64,000 nt of DNA from SURF-21 sp964462595 (GTDB lineage Bacteria; Actinomycetota; Geothermincolia; Geothermincolales; RBG-13-55-18): the NCBI GenBank assembly GCA_964462595.1, contig CAYWXM010000030.1, forward strand, positions 1 through 64,000, given 5' to 3'. The notes beneath the pieces are model-generated. The model made no database searches. It was given only the letters and a program-made list of their open reading frames with translations, and was not told where the DNA came from. Positions 7,407 through 16,227 of this stretch are shown in pieces (position 1 is the stretch's first letter; each line of letters begins with the position of its first letter). The position numbers and the translations under genes were made by a program.

Positions 7407-8000
7407 ATGGGCGAGGGAGACAATACCGGTTCGAGCGCGGGCTTTACCCTGGTGGAACTGGCCATCGTCATCATCGTGCTGGGCGTGATTCTGAGCATCG
7501 GAGCGGTCAGCTATGCCAATATAAGTCAAAGCATGAACCTGCAGGCGGCAAAGAAGCAGGTGGAAGCGGCGCTGACGCGGGCGAAACTCTCCGCACGGCA
7601 GGAGAACGTGGAGTACCATATTACCTTCTATCCCGACGGTAGTGCTCATGCCAACACCTACGAGTTCGAGTGCTACAAAGGCGAATTCGATGAAGACAAT
7701 GAAGGGAATAGAGGAGAAGTATCCTGGAGCCTACAGCCTGTCGATAAGTCGGTGAGCGGCGAACGCGTCGAACGCGTAACAGAGGGAATAGGCGACGACT
7801 CCAGAACACACTACTACATCGAGATCAGCAATTCAGTGAAGATAACCAGCGGGGGGACCATCGTTTTCAAACCGACGGGGACGGAGCAGTCCGCCGAATC
7901 CCTTACTCCCGGAGGAACAATACCGACTATTGGCCTCCTGTCCGGGAGCAAGAGTGGAAGCGTATCCGTGGATTCGCAAGGCAAGATCACACTCGAATGA
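7407..8000 (+). CDS. Prepilin-like protein (GspH/PilE type)
   Basis: The protein starts with a short charged leader and a class III processing site, SSAG|FTLVELAIVIIVLG, in which the glutamate at mature position 5 is kept. The hydrophobic helix is followed by a coiled region (LQAAKKQVEAALTRAKLSARQ) and a beta-rich C-terminus ending SVSVDSQGKITLE, as in GspH-type minor pseudopilins. It would be cut by a prepilin peptidase and assembled in the inner membrane. The ATG at 7407 has GAGG 7 nt upstream; ATG 7386 is an alternative adding seven residues. It is the first gene of a five-gene operon that lacks assembly ATPases here. Confidence 0.8.
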   Translation: MGEGDNTGSSAGFTLVELAIVIIVLGVILSIGAVSYANISQSMNLQAAKKQVEAALTRAKLSARQENVEYHITFYPDGSAHANTYEFECYKGEFDEDNEGNRGEVSWSLQPVDKSVSGERVERVTEGIGDDSRTHYYIEISNSVKITSGGTIVFKPTGTEQSAESLTPGGTIPTIGLLSGSKSGSVSVDSQGKITLE

Positions 8001-8056
8001 GCAGCGGGGGTCGCACAAGAAAGAGCCAGAACACCGCATGAATGGAGGAGTTGGAG

Positions 8057-8665
8057 ATGTGGTTCAGGCGTAGAATAAGGCAGGAAAGTGGGTTCACCAT
8101 CGCCGAGATCATGGTCGCCGGCTTGATCATGGTTATCGCGCTAATCCCCATGGTCAGGATGTTCGACACCTCTTTCAAGGGCATCCGCACCTTCGAGCAG
8201 GCGCAGAAGAACATGAGTTGTGCAAAAATGGCCTTGGAGCAGATACAGGCCATGCCGTTTTACAACCCTCACATCACGGTGGCCACCGGCGAGGAGGGCG
8301 AGGAGGGATGGGATCCCGACCGGGATATCGACGACCGCTTCTGGGGCGAGCGCAGCCCTATCAATTACAACCCGAGCGACCCAAGCGATGGTGGCGTCCC
8401 TCTCTGGGAAGAGATTCCAGAGGTACAGTTCTACGATTACGGGGAGTTCGGAGAGTTCCCGGATTTCCGAGTGAAAGTCCAGATGGCCTATCTCGATGAC
8501 GATCTCGGCGTGTCGGAGATGGCCGCGGAATGGGGGCCGAAGGGGACCGGGCTCGACCGGCCCACGAACTCAGAAGACAAAACCCTGCAGATGCTGATAG
8601 TGAGGATAAACATCTACTGGGAGGACAATACCAGTGGGGGGCAAGCTACTTTCTTGACAGCATAA
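8057..8665 (+). CDS. Prepilin-like protein (PilV/GspI type)
   Basis: The prepilin site is RQESG|FTIAEIMVAGLIM with glutamate at mature position 5, followed by a hydrophobic helix and a globular domain ending in a strand (LIVRINIYWED). The ATG at 8057 is preceded by GGAGGAG and is better placed than the in-frame ATG at 8042. The open frame stops at 8665, soon after a run of six G at 8636-8641. Shifting by -1 there would continue directly into the TIG-repeat frame, so this may be only the first half of a larger protein. Confidence 0.78.
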   Translation: MWFRRRIRQESGFTIAEIMVAGLIMVIALIPMVRMFDTSFKGIRTFEQAQKNMSCAKMALEQIQAMPFYNPHITVATGEEGEEGWDPDRDIDDRFWGERSPINYNPSDPSDGGVPLWEEIPEVQFYDYGEFGEFPDFRVKVQMAYLDDDLGVSEMAAEWGPKGTGLDRPTNSEDKTLQMLIVRINIYWEDNTSGGQATFLTA

Positions 8666-10482
8666 TCGGCGATACCCAGGCCATATATAATTTCGGCTCT
8701 GCCAGGGTGACCGTGGACCCGCTATATAACCCCGATTCAGTGTTGAACCCCAACAGGCCCAACGCCGCGGCGCACTGGCCTCCCACTGGTATCGGGGTAA
8801 AAGTGATCATAGAGGGTTGGGGGTTCGACACAACAACCGTCTCGGTGCACCTGGTGCGCTACAAGTACCCCGACCTCGAGATCAACCTGACTAGCACGTC
8901 CGAGAACCGGCTCGAGGGCACGATAAACCTCGCCACCGATGTCCCGGGGTCTCCCGACCCCGATGAGCCGAACTGGCAGGGCCGGGCTGCCGTCGGCTAC
9001 TGGAGCGTCAAGACGCGCCAGGAGGACCTCTTCTCCTCTTATCTCTACAATGGTTTCATCGTCGAATATCCCAAGCCCATTGTCGAGGATTTCGGCAACG
9101 CCCCGGACATGAACGAGAGAACCGGGACCAACAACCAGACGGACGCGTTGATAAAGATCGTGGGGGCGCCCTTCGTGAATCTTATCGACCTCCCGGCGGT
9201 CAGGTTGATAAGAGAAGACGAGGAAGGGAAGGAACTCGACCTGTTGACGGGGGTGGTGACCGATATAGACATACCACCGGGGAGTTACGGATATACGAAC
9301 GATACCTGTACGCTCCTGGCTGAATTCGACTTCACCCTGGCTTCTGCCGGGGAGTACAGGCTGCAGGTGGTCAATACCAGGGAGCCGACCCTCGTCGGCC
9401 ACCGTGCATCTGATCCGCTCGAACAGACCTACATCATCACGGAGTACCGCCCCGTAGTCGACGACATCATCGTCAGCGGTTCGCCTGACGCACACACCAC
9501 TTATATGAACAACGGCAACCCCTGGCCCGTTACCATAAGCGGCTCCAACTTCAACATGATCGGTTCACCGCCGGTTGAGATATACTTGTGCAGCGAGGTG
9601 ACCGATGAGCTCCCGGCGGGCAGTTGGGTGAAGGGAACGGTGGTCTCGGTCCCGGACTCCGGCACCATAAACGGTACCTTCGACGTCTCCACCCTTCCAA
9701 TGGGAAGCTATATAGTCTACGTGAGGAACCTCATCAACGGCTTAGCTGGCTGGAAGGTTGACGCTCCGCTCCTGGTGGGGATGATGGAGGGCATCGACGA
9801 TTTTACTCCGGACGGCTACCCGGCTTTCTACGAGAACTACTACGATATCGCGGCCACCATCAACGGCTACGGGCTGGAGGGTGCGACCGGCGTCAGCTTC
9901 ACCAACGGCAGCGTGACCTACGCGGCCGACGAATACACCGTGAACGACACCTACAGCATCTCGGCGAAGCTGAACCTGATCAACTGCCCCAGCGGGAACT
10001 GGACGGTCAGAGTGGAGATCAACGGCGGGGCGAAGGTCTATACCGCCCCGTTCAACATCGCGCTGGGGCCTGCGGTGATACTGCCGCCATCCGACACCAA
10101 GCACGCGATAAAGATAAGCAGTTCGAATAACACCGGTAGCTACGAGAGCCTCGAGACCACGGTAGAGAAGGCATTCGCGGTCACCAGCCCGGGGAGCAGC
10201 CCGAAGGCGGCATTCGAGGTACGGGGCATGGGCTTCCCAATAAGCGGCACTACGGAACTGAAGGTCTGGGGAACTACCGAGGGAGTGGCCTTCACCAGGA
10301 CAGCGAGCTGCTCGACCAACGCACTACGAGACGACAAACTGGTATGGATCAAGAACGTCACAAGCTGGAACATGCCCGATGATCAGACAAACGCAGAGGT
10401 GCTCTGCGATATATCGGTCGAGCGCACGGGTAGCGGTATAGTGGATTCCTACACGCAGCGCTGGAGGTTGGTGAAGATATGA
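8530..10482 (+). CDS. TIG/Ig-like repeat surface protein, probably fused to the upstream prepilin by a frameshift
   Basis: Up to 650 aa, with four or five beta-sandwich repeats of the IPT/TIG kind (for example VIIEGWGFDTTTVSVHL, PVTISGSNFNMIGSPPVEI, ATINGYGLEGATGVSF), each starting with a strand and a GxGF-like turn. The ATG at 8530 has no ribosome binding site, and the first 35 residues are merely the upstream prepilin read in another frame. Plausible protein sequence begins at about 8636, exactly at the G6 run. I therefore think the real product is a prepilin-TIG fusion, or that the assembly or gene carries an indel. It would be exposed on a pilus tip. Confidence 0.7.
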   Translation: MGAEGDRARPAHELRRQNPADADSEDKHLLGGQYQWGASYFLDSIIGDTQAIYNFGSARVTVDPLYNPDSVLNPNRPNAAAHWPPTGIGVKVIIEGWGFDTTTVSVHLVRYKYPDLEINLTSTSENRLEGTINLATDVPGSPDPDEPNWQGRAAVGYWSVKTRQEDLFSSYLYNGFIVEYPKPIVEDFGNAPDMNERTGTNNQTDALIKIVGAPFVNLIDLPAVRLIREDEEGKELDLLTGVVTDIDIPPGSYGYTNDTCTLLAEFDFTLASAGEYRLQVVNTREPTLVGHRASDPLEQTYIITEYRPVVDDIIVSGSPDAHTTYMNNGNPWPVTISGSNFNMIGSPPVEIYLCSEVTDELPAGSWVKGTVVSVPDSGTINGTFDVSTLPMGSYIVYVRNLINGLAGWKVDAPLLVGMMEGIDDFTPDGYPAFYENYYDIAATINGYGLEGATGVSFTNGSVTYAADEYTVNDTYSISAKLNLINCPSGNWTVRVEINGGAKVYTAPFNIALGPAVILPPSDTKHAIKISSSNNTGSYESLETTVEKAFAVTSPGSSPKAAFEVRGMGFPISGTTELKVWGTTEGVAFTRTASCSTNALRDDKLVWIKNVTSWNMPDDQTNAEVLCDISVERTGSGIVDSYTQRWRLVKI

Positions 10483-11102
10483 TGAAGATCAAGCCGCTGC
10501 GACCGGGACGAGGAAACGATGGCGGTGCGGCCGCACCTTCCCTGCGGCGTGAGGACGGCTTCACCCTGGCGGAACTCCTGGTCACCACCCTGATAATGGT
10601 CATCCTCCTCATCGGCCTCGGGGGCATGATCTCATCGGGGGCGAAGAGCTCCACCGCTTCTTTCAACCTGGTGAAGATGGAGGATGCCGCGAATGAAGCC
10701 ATCACCACCATGACCAGGCAGATAAGGGTGGGCTCTAGCTTTGACGCGGCGAGCAACAACAGCCAGATCATCTTTCAAGGCGACTTCAACGGCGACGGAA
10801 ATGTCGGAGAATACGAGATGATCATACCTCAGACCCAGACGTTCAAGGTGGAAGAAGGCGTTCTGTTCAAAGACGGCCAGCCCTGGGTAGAGGGAGTGTC
10901 GGGACTCACCTTCACTTATTACATATACGATACGGGCACGGGGAAGGAAAAAGTGCTCGACCCTAATGACCCCGATTTGCCTGGCTGGAACTATATGATA
11001 CACCGCGTCGCGGTGACCCTGGACATGTCCATGGACTCGATGGGCATCACGCTCAGCAGGTCCTATCATGGCAGCGCGACCATCATGAACGCACTGCGGT
11101 GA
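10479..11102 (+). CDS. Prepilin-like protein (PilW/GspJ type)
   Basis: After a 26-aa leader the processing site reads RREDG|FTLAELLVTTLIMVI with glutamate 5. The C-terminal domain contains an acidic loop (GDFNGDGNVGEYE) that resembles a calcium-binding turn. It starts four bases inside the preceding gene (ATGA overlap), so the two are translationally coupled. Similar proteins prime pilus assembly as minor pilins; the context supports the same role. Confidence 0.8.
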   Translation: MMKIKPLRPGRGNDGGAAAPSLRREDGFTLAELLVTTLIMVILLIGLGGMISSGAKSSTASFNLVKMEDAANEAITTMTRQIRVGSSFDAASNNSQIIFQGDFNGDGNVGEYEMIIPQTQTFKVEEGVLFKDGQPWVEGVSGLTFTYYIYDTGTGKEKVLDPNDPDLPGWNYMIHRVAVTLDMSMDSMGITLSRSYHGSATIMNALR

Positions 11103-11120
11103 GGTCTCGGAGGATACATC

Positions 11121-12578
11121 ATGATAAGTAAAAAAGAGACATACGGAAAAACGAGATGCGGAAAACAAGATGCCAGGGCGGGCGAGCAGGGCTTCGCCAT
11201 GGTCCTGGTACTGGCCGCGCTGCTCATGCTGTCCGTCCTGGGGGCGACCAGCCTCCTCCTCATGGTGTCAACCCTCAAGGGCGTGGAGAGCAACAAACCC
11301 GAGGACCGCGCGTTCCAGATCGCGAAGGGCGGGCTGAACGTCGCCCACGCGATGATAGTCGCACAAGAGATCGGGCCTGCAGGCTACGGTGACCACGGCT
11401 ATATCTTGGGGGGGAGATTCGATTTCTTCGTAGAGCCGGGGGGTGGCTACGAATATACTATAACCTCCTCGGGCGAATACGTGGAGAACGGGACCGTTTA
11501 CCGGCGCAGGATACAGGAGACGGCCATGTATAGTGCGGAGCGCTCGTTCGACGCCATACGCAACTACATGTTCTACGCCGGGCGCGACCTCACCATCAAT
11601 GTAGAAGGAAAGGAGACCGCGAACTTCAACAAGAACGAGATGATCCTGAGCGGCGGCCTCCGGGCCGAGAGGAACCTTCTTATCAATGTCGCCCCGGAAG
11701 GTAACCTGAAAAGCCTCACCGTGAACGGAAACGTGGAGGGCAAGGAGTCGGTCAGAGTCATCTCTAAACCGGGCGGCCAGGGCGCAAGTTATATCCTGGA
11801 GGTCAACCTTTTCGGAGGTGTAAGATCGGGAGATATCCGCACTGGTGAGCCCGAGGGTTCCGTGACCTTGATAACCGATGCGGCAGGGAACGCGACGGCG
11901 ACGATCAAGGCGGCTACGGATGGTCCCGATCAGAAGGTGACCAGCAGCGATATCTCTATTCAAAAGAACGGCAATGGTGAAATCCTCACCGGCGAGCGGA
12001 TAGATCAGCCGGGCATGGAGAAAGTGTTCATACCCGAGCCCGACCTCGCATATTACAAAGCGCTGGCCATAAGCCAGAACAACTACCATGAAGGACCCTA
12101 TACCGTAGACGGCAGCCTGGGAGCTATGGGGGTGTCATCGCTCTCCGTCGTCTATTGCACCGGCGACATGACCCTGAACAGCGTAACCTGGGACGTGCCC
12201 AACCTGAAAGGGATATTCGTGTGTGAGGGCGATTTCTACACCTCCACCGGCAAGGAACTGGTGTTCGAAGAGAATTCGCTGTTCCAGGTCATTGCGAAAG
12301 GCAACATCAGCTTCGATAACGATTGGTCTTTCCCCAAGGGCGGCTCTACTTCAGAGTTCTTCTTCTGGTCGGGCGAGAACGCCACTATCGAGATGGCGAT
12401 GTTCGCGGATCAGCTGGTGCAGTGCACCGCCGTCCAGGATATCAATATCCAGTACACGAGACAACCGTCCCACAAATTTCCCTGCGAAGTCTACTACAGG
12501 GGACCAGACATAGATATCGCCGCATGGCCGGTAGATATCAAGGTAACCGACTGGAAAGAGCTGCCCAGCCACGAATAA
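11121..12578 (+). CDS. PilX-like membrane-anchored protein
   Basis: The 485-aa protein begins with a 22-residue basic leader, then EQG|FAMVLVLAALLMLSVLG, the PilX N-terminal form lacking the position-5 glutamate. The remaining 430 residues are beta-rich, with repeated short strands such as NLLINVAPEGNLKSLTVNGN and SISDN-like turns, resembling polymer-forming or bactofilin-like stacks. It follows the PilW-like gene by 18 bp and closes the operon. Large PilX-type proteins of this sort are usually surface exposed at the pilus tip; the adhesive role is inferred. Confidence 0.72.
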   Translation: MISKKETYGKTRCGKQDARAGEQGFAMVLVLAALLMLSVLGATSLLLMVSTLKGVESNKPEDRAFQIAKGGLNVAHAMIVAQEIGPAGYGDHGYILGGRFDFFVEPGGGYEYTITSSGEYVENGTVYRRRIQETAMYSAERSFDAIRNYMFYAGRDLTINVEGKETANFNKNEMILSGGLRAERNLLINVAPEGNLKSLTVNGNVEGKESVRVISKPGGQGASYILEVNLFGGVRSGDIRTGEPEGSVTLITDAAGNATATIKAATDGPDQKVTSSDISIQKNGNGEILTGERIDQPGMEKVFIPEPDLAYYKALAISQNNYHEGPYTVDGSLGAMGVSSLSVVYCTGDMTLNSVTWDVPNLKGIFVCEGDFYTSTGKELVFEENSLFQVIAKGNISFDNDWSFPKGGSTSEFFFWSGENATIEMAMFADQLVQCTAVQDINIQYTRQPSHKFPCEVYYRGPDIDIAAWPVDIKVTDWKELPSHE

Positions 12579-12678
12579 AGCCGGTCCGCTCCCTGAAGTG
12601 CAGCGCGTATGCGATCATTGTCCCGAACCGGTGATCTTCCGGGCCGGGCGGGGTGGACGGGGTCCACGCATCCCCGCT

Positions 12679-12901
12679 TCAAAGGCCCGCTCTTTTGAGC
12701 AGCTTCTCCCTATTCTCGATGCCGGCATAATAGTGCTCCGGCCTGCACGCCGTGGAGAGGATGGCGCCTACCTCTTGCCGTATCCCCTCGACAGCATGCC
12801 CCTCACGGCAAAAAAGCCGAGCGGCATGGTGGGAGTGGGCCAGAGCACGCGGGGCACCTGCTTTACCCTGATGCCGTCACCGCGGGCCAGTTGTTTGCTT
12901 A
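12679..12901 (-). pseudogene. Frameshifted C-terminal gene remnant, family unknown
   Basis: On the minus strand one frame reads GLRHLSKQLARGDGIRVKQ up to a stop after about 45 residues. A second frame then continues as EGIRQEVGAILSTACRPEHY and ends in REKLLKRAGL with TGA at 12679-12681. Both stretches look like real protein, so this is the frameshifted end of a lost gene. I do not recognise the family. The rest of 12579-13130 shows no gene apart from the transposase leader. Confidence 0.4.
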
Positions 12902-13070
12902 AGTGGCGGAGGCCGCGCCCCGATATACATCATTGTGAGTTACGATAACTGCGGTAATATGAAAGAGTTCATTGACGGAACTCTCAAAGAGACAAACGAA
13001 GGCATTTTACTCACAGTTTACCAATACGACCATGCTGGTGCTCATAAGGCCTCCATCCTTTGACGGCAAA

Positions 13071-13136
13071 AGCCATCGCTCTCCAAGATAAGGGATTAGT
13101 TACAAGTTCCTTATCATACAAGGAGAAACGATGGCT
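13071..13136 (+). promoter_or_regulatory. Long leader hairpin hiding the IS256 transposase start
   Basis: Three nested stems pair: 13071-13078 (AGCCATCG) with 13129-13136, 13080-13084 (TCTCC) with 13122-13126, and 13087-13093 (GATAAGG) with 13109-13115, around a 15-nt loop. The Shine-Dalgarno GGAGA and the ATG are both inside paired segments. This would block translation of read-through transcripts. Confidence 0.65.
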
Positions 13137-13623
13137 AAGAAAAAGAGTATGACCATGGAGGAGGCCTTGCAAGTAACCCTGGCCTCCGAAGGAGACAACC
13201 CGTTTCGGGCCATGCTCGAATTCATCGCCCAGAACGCGCTTGAGTTCGAGATGGCCGAGCACCTGGGGGCCGCTCCCTACGAGAGGACGGAGGAGAGGGC
13301 CGGCTACCGCAACGGCTACAAACCCCGCATCCTGATCACCGCGGTGGGAGACCTGCACCTCCTGGTCCCCCAGGATAGGGACGGCACCTTCCGGACCTCT
13401 CTCTTCGAGCGCTACCAGCGCTCGGACAAGGCCCTGGTGCTGGCGCTCATGGAGATGTATGTGAAGGGCGTCTCCACCCGCAAGGTGGCGGAGATAACCG
13501 AGAGGCTGTGCGGCCGCGCCTTCTCCTCCCAGCTGGTATCCAAGCTCGCAGCGCAGCTGGATAACAGGCTCGAGGCCTGGAGGACACGACCGCTTTCCGG
13601 CATCTACCCCTATCTCATCGTTC
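13131..13623 (+). pseudogene. Truncated IS256-family (mutator) transposase
   Basis: The first 164 residues match the N-terminal part of IS256 transposases: MEEALQVTLASEGDNPFRAM, a conserved RAGYRNGYKPR segment, LLVPQDRDGTFRTSLF, and the helix around ALMEMYVKGVSTRKVAEI. Homology stops after SGIYPYLIV, just before the first catalytic aspartate, so the DDE core is missing. The frame runs on into unrelated sequence to 13772. An IS1380 remnant in the opposite direction abuts the break, which suggests one element was cut by another or by a deletion joining both. Confidence 0.85.
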
Positions 13624-13785
13624 GGGGCCGCGGAAGAGGAGTTCGCGGTCGTTCACGTCCTCGTAGCCTGCCAGCCTGGCATAGATGGATTGCCCCAGCA
13701 GCCCGGTCATCTCGTGCCCGATGTTCCTTCCGGTCCTTCCGTCACGTATCATCGTCCCCGCCATTTCCGTGAGCCCTCGCAGGAA
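13624..13785 (-). pseudogene. Fragment of an IS1380-family transposase
   Basis: The minus strand reads GLTEMAGTMIRDGRTGRNIG and then GLLGQSIYARLAGYEDVND, the highly characteristic N-terminal region of IS1380 transposases. Only about 50 residues remain and no catalytic residues are present. Its right-hand flank carries an in-frame stop, and its left end abuts the truncated IS256 gene. Confidence 0.7.
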
Positions 13786-13852
13786 ATTCTATATTCCATG
13801 GCAATATGATAACTTTGCAGTATCGCTTGTAGTCTGGGAGGGGGTGCCGCGT

Positions 13853-13987
13853 ATGTTTGAGAAGATCTACGCGGCCGTCCACGGGGATTTCACCGCCGAG
13901 TCCGGTGAGGTGACCTATGCTCTCAAGGTCAAACGGGGGGTTATCGACGAGAGATACCGCAAGATGATCGACGCCATGTATAACTGA
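13853..13987 (+). CDS. Small hypothetical protein or gene fragment
   Basis: A 44-residue frame (MFEKIYAAVHGDFTAESG, ending RYRKMIDAMYN) starts at an ATG 9 nt after GGGAGGGGG and ends 31 bp before the saccharopine dehydrogenase-like gene. Composition is protein-like. I do not recognise it; it could be a real small gene or the tail of a lost one. Confidence 0.35.
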   Translation: MFEKIYAAVHGDFTAESGEVTYALKVKRGVIDERYRKMIDAMYN

Positions 13988-14018
13988 CCGTCAGGGGATT
14001 ACAGGGAGGAGGAATAGC

Positions 14019-15239
14019 ATGTCGAAGGTGACCGTTCTGGGGGGAAGCGGAGGCGTGGGGAGGTTTGCGGTCAAGACCCTGGCTTCCACCGGTTTCTTCA
14101 GCGAAGTGATAATCGCAGATATGGATGTAGAAAGGGGGCGCGAGGTCGCCGACAGCCTGGGCACGGGAAAGGTTTCGGTCCTTCGGTTCGACGCCGATGA
14201 CGCCGCGAGCGTCGCAAGGGCTATCGACGGGTCGCGGGTGGTGGTGAATTGCGTCGGGCCTTACTACAGATACGGCCCTCCTCTCCTGGAAGCGGTGATA
14301 GCGGCGAGCATTGACTACGTGGATGTCTGCGATGATGTCGATGCCACGGAGACCATGCTGGAACTGGATAAGGCCGCGAAGGGGAAAGGCGTCTTCGCAC
14401 TCATCGGCATGGGGGCCTCGCCGGGTCTCGCGAACCTCCTGGTCAAGCTGTGCCAAGACCTGCTCCTCTCCCGGGTGGAGACGGTCGATATCTTTCATGC
14501 TCACGGTGGCGAGGAGTTCGAGGGTCCAGCGGTCATAAAGCACCGTTTCCATAACATAGAGGCTGACATAGCCGTATTCCTCGATGGGGAATACAGGACA
14601 GTCAGGCTCTTCGAGGAGAGCGGTCAGGCCCTGGAAGAGGACGTGGAGTTCAGGGACATAGGCACCTACCGCGTATATCCGTATCCTCACCCCGAGATAC
14701 TCACCCTGCCCAGGCACATCAAAGGAGTGAAGCGTGTCACTAACCGGGGTATTCCTGTGCCGGAATCGTATGCACGGCTGCTCAAAGACGCAGTAAGGCT
14801 CGGGATTACCTCGACCGAACCGATCGAGATAGACGGGAGAACGATGGTGCCGCGCGATTTTGCGACCGCCTTCGTGCTATCACGCCGGGCAGCCCTGATG
14901 GAGGAGGCAGGTATTACCGAGCCCGTGGGCAGTTTGAAGATAGTGGTCACGGGTGAGAAGGACGGCGAGCGCCACACTTACGTGTTCAATATGGGGTCAC
15001 GGGGGATGGCCATGTACGAGGGCACGGGGCTGCCAGCTGCCATGGGAGCTATCGCCATTGAGCGCGGCCTGATAACCGCTAAAGGGGTCCTCCCTCCCGA
15101 GGCGGCGCTGAATCCCCTGCAGCTCATGGAGCTTACCCAGGAGGTCTTTAAGACATCGGGTATGGGTGAAAGCCTGCCTATATATATCGAACACATAAAC
15201 GCTAGCGGAGAGGTCGAGGTCATCGACCTGGCCCTGTAA
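14019..15239 (+). CDS. Saccharopine dehydrogenase-like NAD(P)-binding oxidoreductase
   Basis: The 406-aa protein opens with a Rossmann fold, VTVLGGSGGVGRFAVKTL, and an acidic loop (DMDVERG), followed by the family segments VVVNCVGPYYRYGPPLLEA and DYVDVCDD. The middle domain has IGMGASPGLANLLVK, as in Sacchrp_dh_NADP members with a C-terminal substrate domain. The substrate is unknown; saccharopine is unlikely, since these paralogues sit among fatty-acid-type genes. The start is set by GGGAGGAGGAATAGC before the ATG. It resembles the gene at 60058-61329 along its whole length. Confidence 0.85.
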   Translation: MSKVTVLGGSGGVGRFAVKTLASTGFFSEVIIADMDVERGREVADSLGTGKVSVLRFDADDAASVARAIDGSRVVVNCVGPYYRYGPPLLEAVIAASIDYVDVCDDVDATETMLELDKAAKGKGVFALIGMGASPGLANLLVKLCQDLLLSRVETVDIFHAHGGEEFEGPAVIKHRFHNIEADIAVFLDGEYRTVRLFEESGQALEEDVEFRDIGTYRVYPYPHPEILTLPRHIKGVKRVTNRGIPVPESYARLLKDAVRLGITSTEPIEIDGRTMVPRDFATAFVLSRRAALMEEAGITEPVGSLKIVVTGEKDGERHTYVFNMGSRGMAMYEGTGLPAAMGAIAIERGLITAKGVLPPEAALNPLQLMELTQEVFKTSGMGESLPIYIEHINASGEVEVIDLAL

Positions 15240-15345
15240 GCGGGGGGTCAGGCCCGGCTTACAGGGCTGCGGCCCTCCAGCGTCCGGACCGATACCCCTG
15301 GATGTTAAACTAATAAGACCGTAATTCTATGGTGATTCATTCACA

Positions 15346-16158
15346 TTATTCATCGAGGTCGAAGTCGTCCGATAAATCCTCCACCAGCATCATAGCTTCG
15401 GTGGCCGCCTCGGCGATATCCTTGTCCTCGGAGTCGGCGAGGTCGACGAGGATGACCCCCGCCTCCTGGGGGCGTATGTCGGTCACGGCCTCAATGGCTG
15501 CGAATAACACATCCTTATTGGTTTCCTCCGACGCAAGGAGCGCGGTCAGCCTGGGCCAGGCAGCGTCCAGTTGCCAGTTACCCGCAGCGCAAACCGCTTC
15601 GTAGATCATGTCTGGGTTCTCGCTTTCCAGTGCCTCCAGAACTTGCTCTTCGAACCCCTTGACGTAGCGCATGCAGAAAACGGCGGTCAACATCCAATTC
15701 TCTTTGTCGCTCGTGTAGGCGGCGCGGATGGCATCCCGGTGCCATTCCTGGGGTGCGCGCACCGAGCCCTCGAGGACCCGCCGCCGCACTTCCTCCGGTA
15801 CGGTACCATCCAGGTAGAGTTTACGAAGCGATTCCTTGATCTTGAGGTACATACCTTCGGTAATCGTCTCTTCATCGGGGTCCTCGAAGTCAGTCGTAAA
15901 TGCATACTCGAGAGTCGGCCCCAGGGATATTGCAGCCCTGGCGCGCAAGTCCTCGGATTCGTCGCCGCTCTGCACGATGGAGAGCAGCGCTGCGGCAAGC
16001 TCATCCGTGCTCGCGGGGAGTTCTCCCGCCAGCCTCGCTGCGAGAAGGCGATCGGATTCCTCGGCGCTGGCGTCATTTAGAACGCTAAAGAGTATCTGCT
16101 CCGAGTTCTCCGGCCATTCCCAGGGCGGGAGTTTTTCCATGGAGATCAGCTCGAACAT
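15346..16158 (-). CDS. HEAT-repeat protein (intact paralogue)
   Basis: The 270-aa acidic protein is made of helical pairs typical of HEAT/PBS-lyase repeats: LRARAAISLG, VRRRVLEGSV, DKENWMLTAVFCMRYVKGFE, DVLFAAIEAVTDIR, DIAEAATEAM. Such solenoids bind other proteins; no enzymatic motif is present. The start is taken at the ATG of MFELISMEK: it is the only start preserved in the decayed copy, and AAGGGG lies 9 nt upstream, although ATG 16164 and TTG 16167 are in frame. The conserved tract extends upstream past the promoter to about 16228. It stands alone here. Confidence 0.72.
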   Translation of the reverse strand: MFELISMEKLPPWEWPENSEQILFSVLNDASAEESDRLLAARLAGELPASTDELAAALLSIVQSGDESEDLRARAAISLGPTLEYAFTTDFEDPDEETITEGMYLKIKESLRKLYLDGTVPEEVRRRVLEGSVRAPQEWHRDAIRAAYTSDKENWMLTAVFCMRYVKGFEEQVLEALESENPDMIYEAVCAAGNWQLDAAWPRLTALLASEETNKDVLFAAIEAVTDIRPQEAGVILVDLADSEDKDIAEAATEAMMLVEDLSDDFDLDE

Positions 16159-16202
16159 TTTCATCAACCCCTTAAGCTTATCTGGATAGCCTTGCGTTTT
16201 AT

Positions 16203-16208
16203 ATTATC
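16203..16208 (-). promoter_or_regulatory. Candidate -10 element of the HEAT-repeat gene
   Basis: GATAAT read on the minus strand lies 45 bp from the ATG. The decayed copy keeps the same hexamer (4403-4408) at the same distance from its ATG. No convincing -35 is seen in either. Confidence 0.35.
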
Positions 16209-16227
16209 AGAGCTGCGAAAAAGGCAG

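Noticed and set aside
8530..8635. The first 35 codons of the TIG-repeat frame as a genuine N-terminus.
   Set aside because: They overlap the prepilin in another frame, have no ribosome binding site, and look like noise; real sequence begins at the G run.
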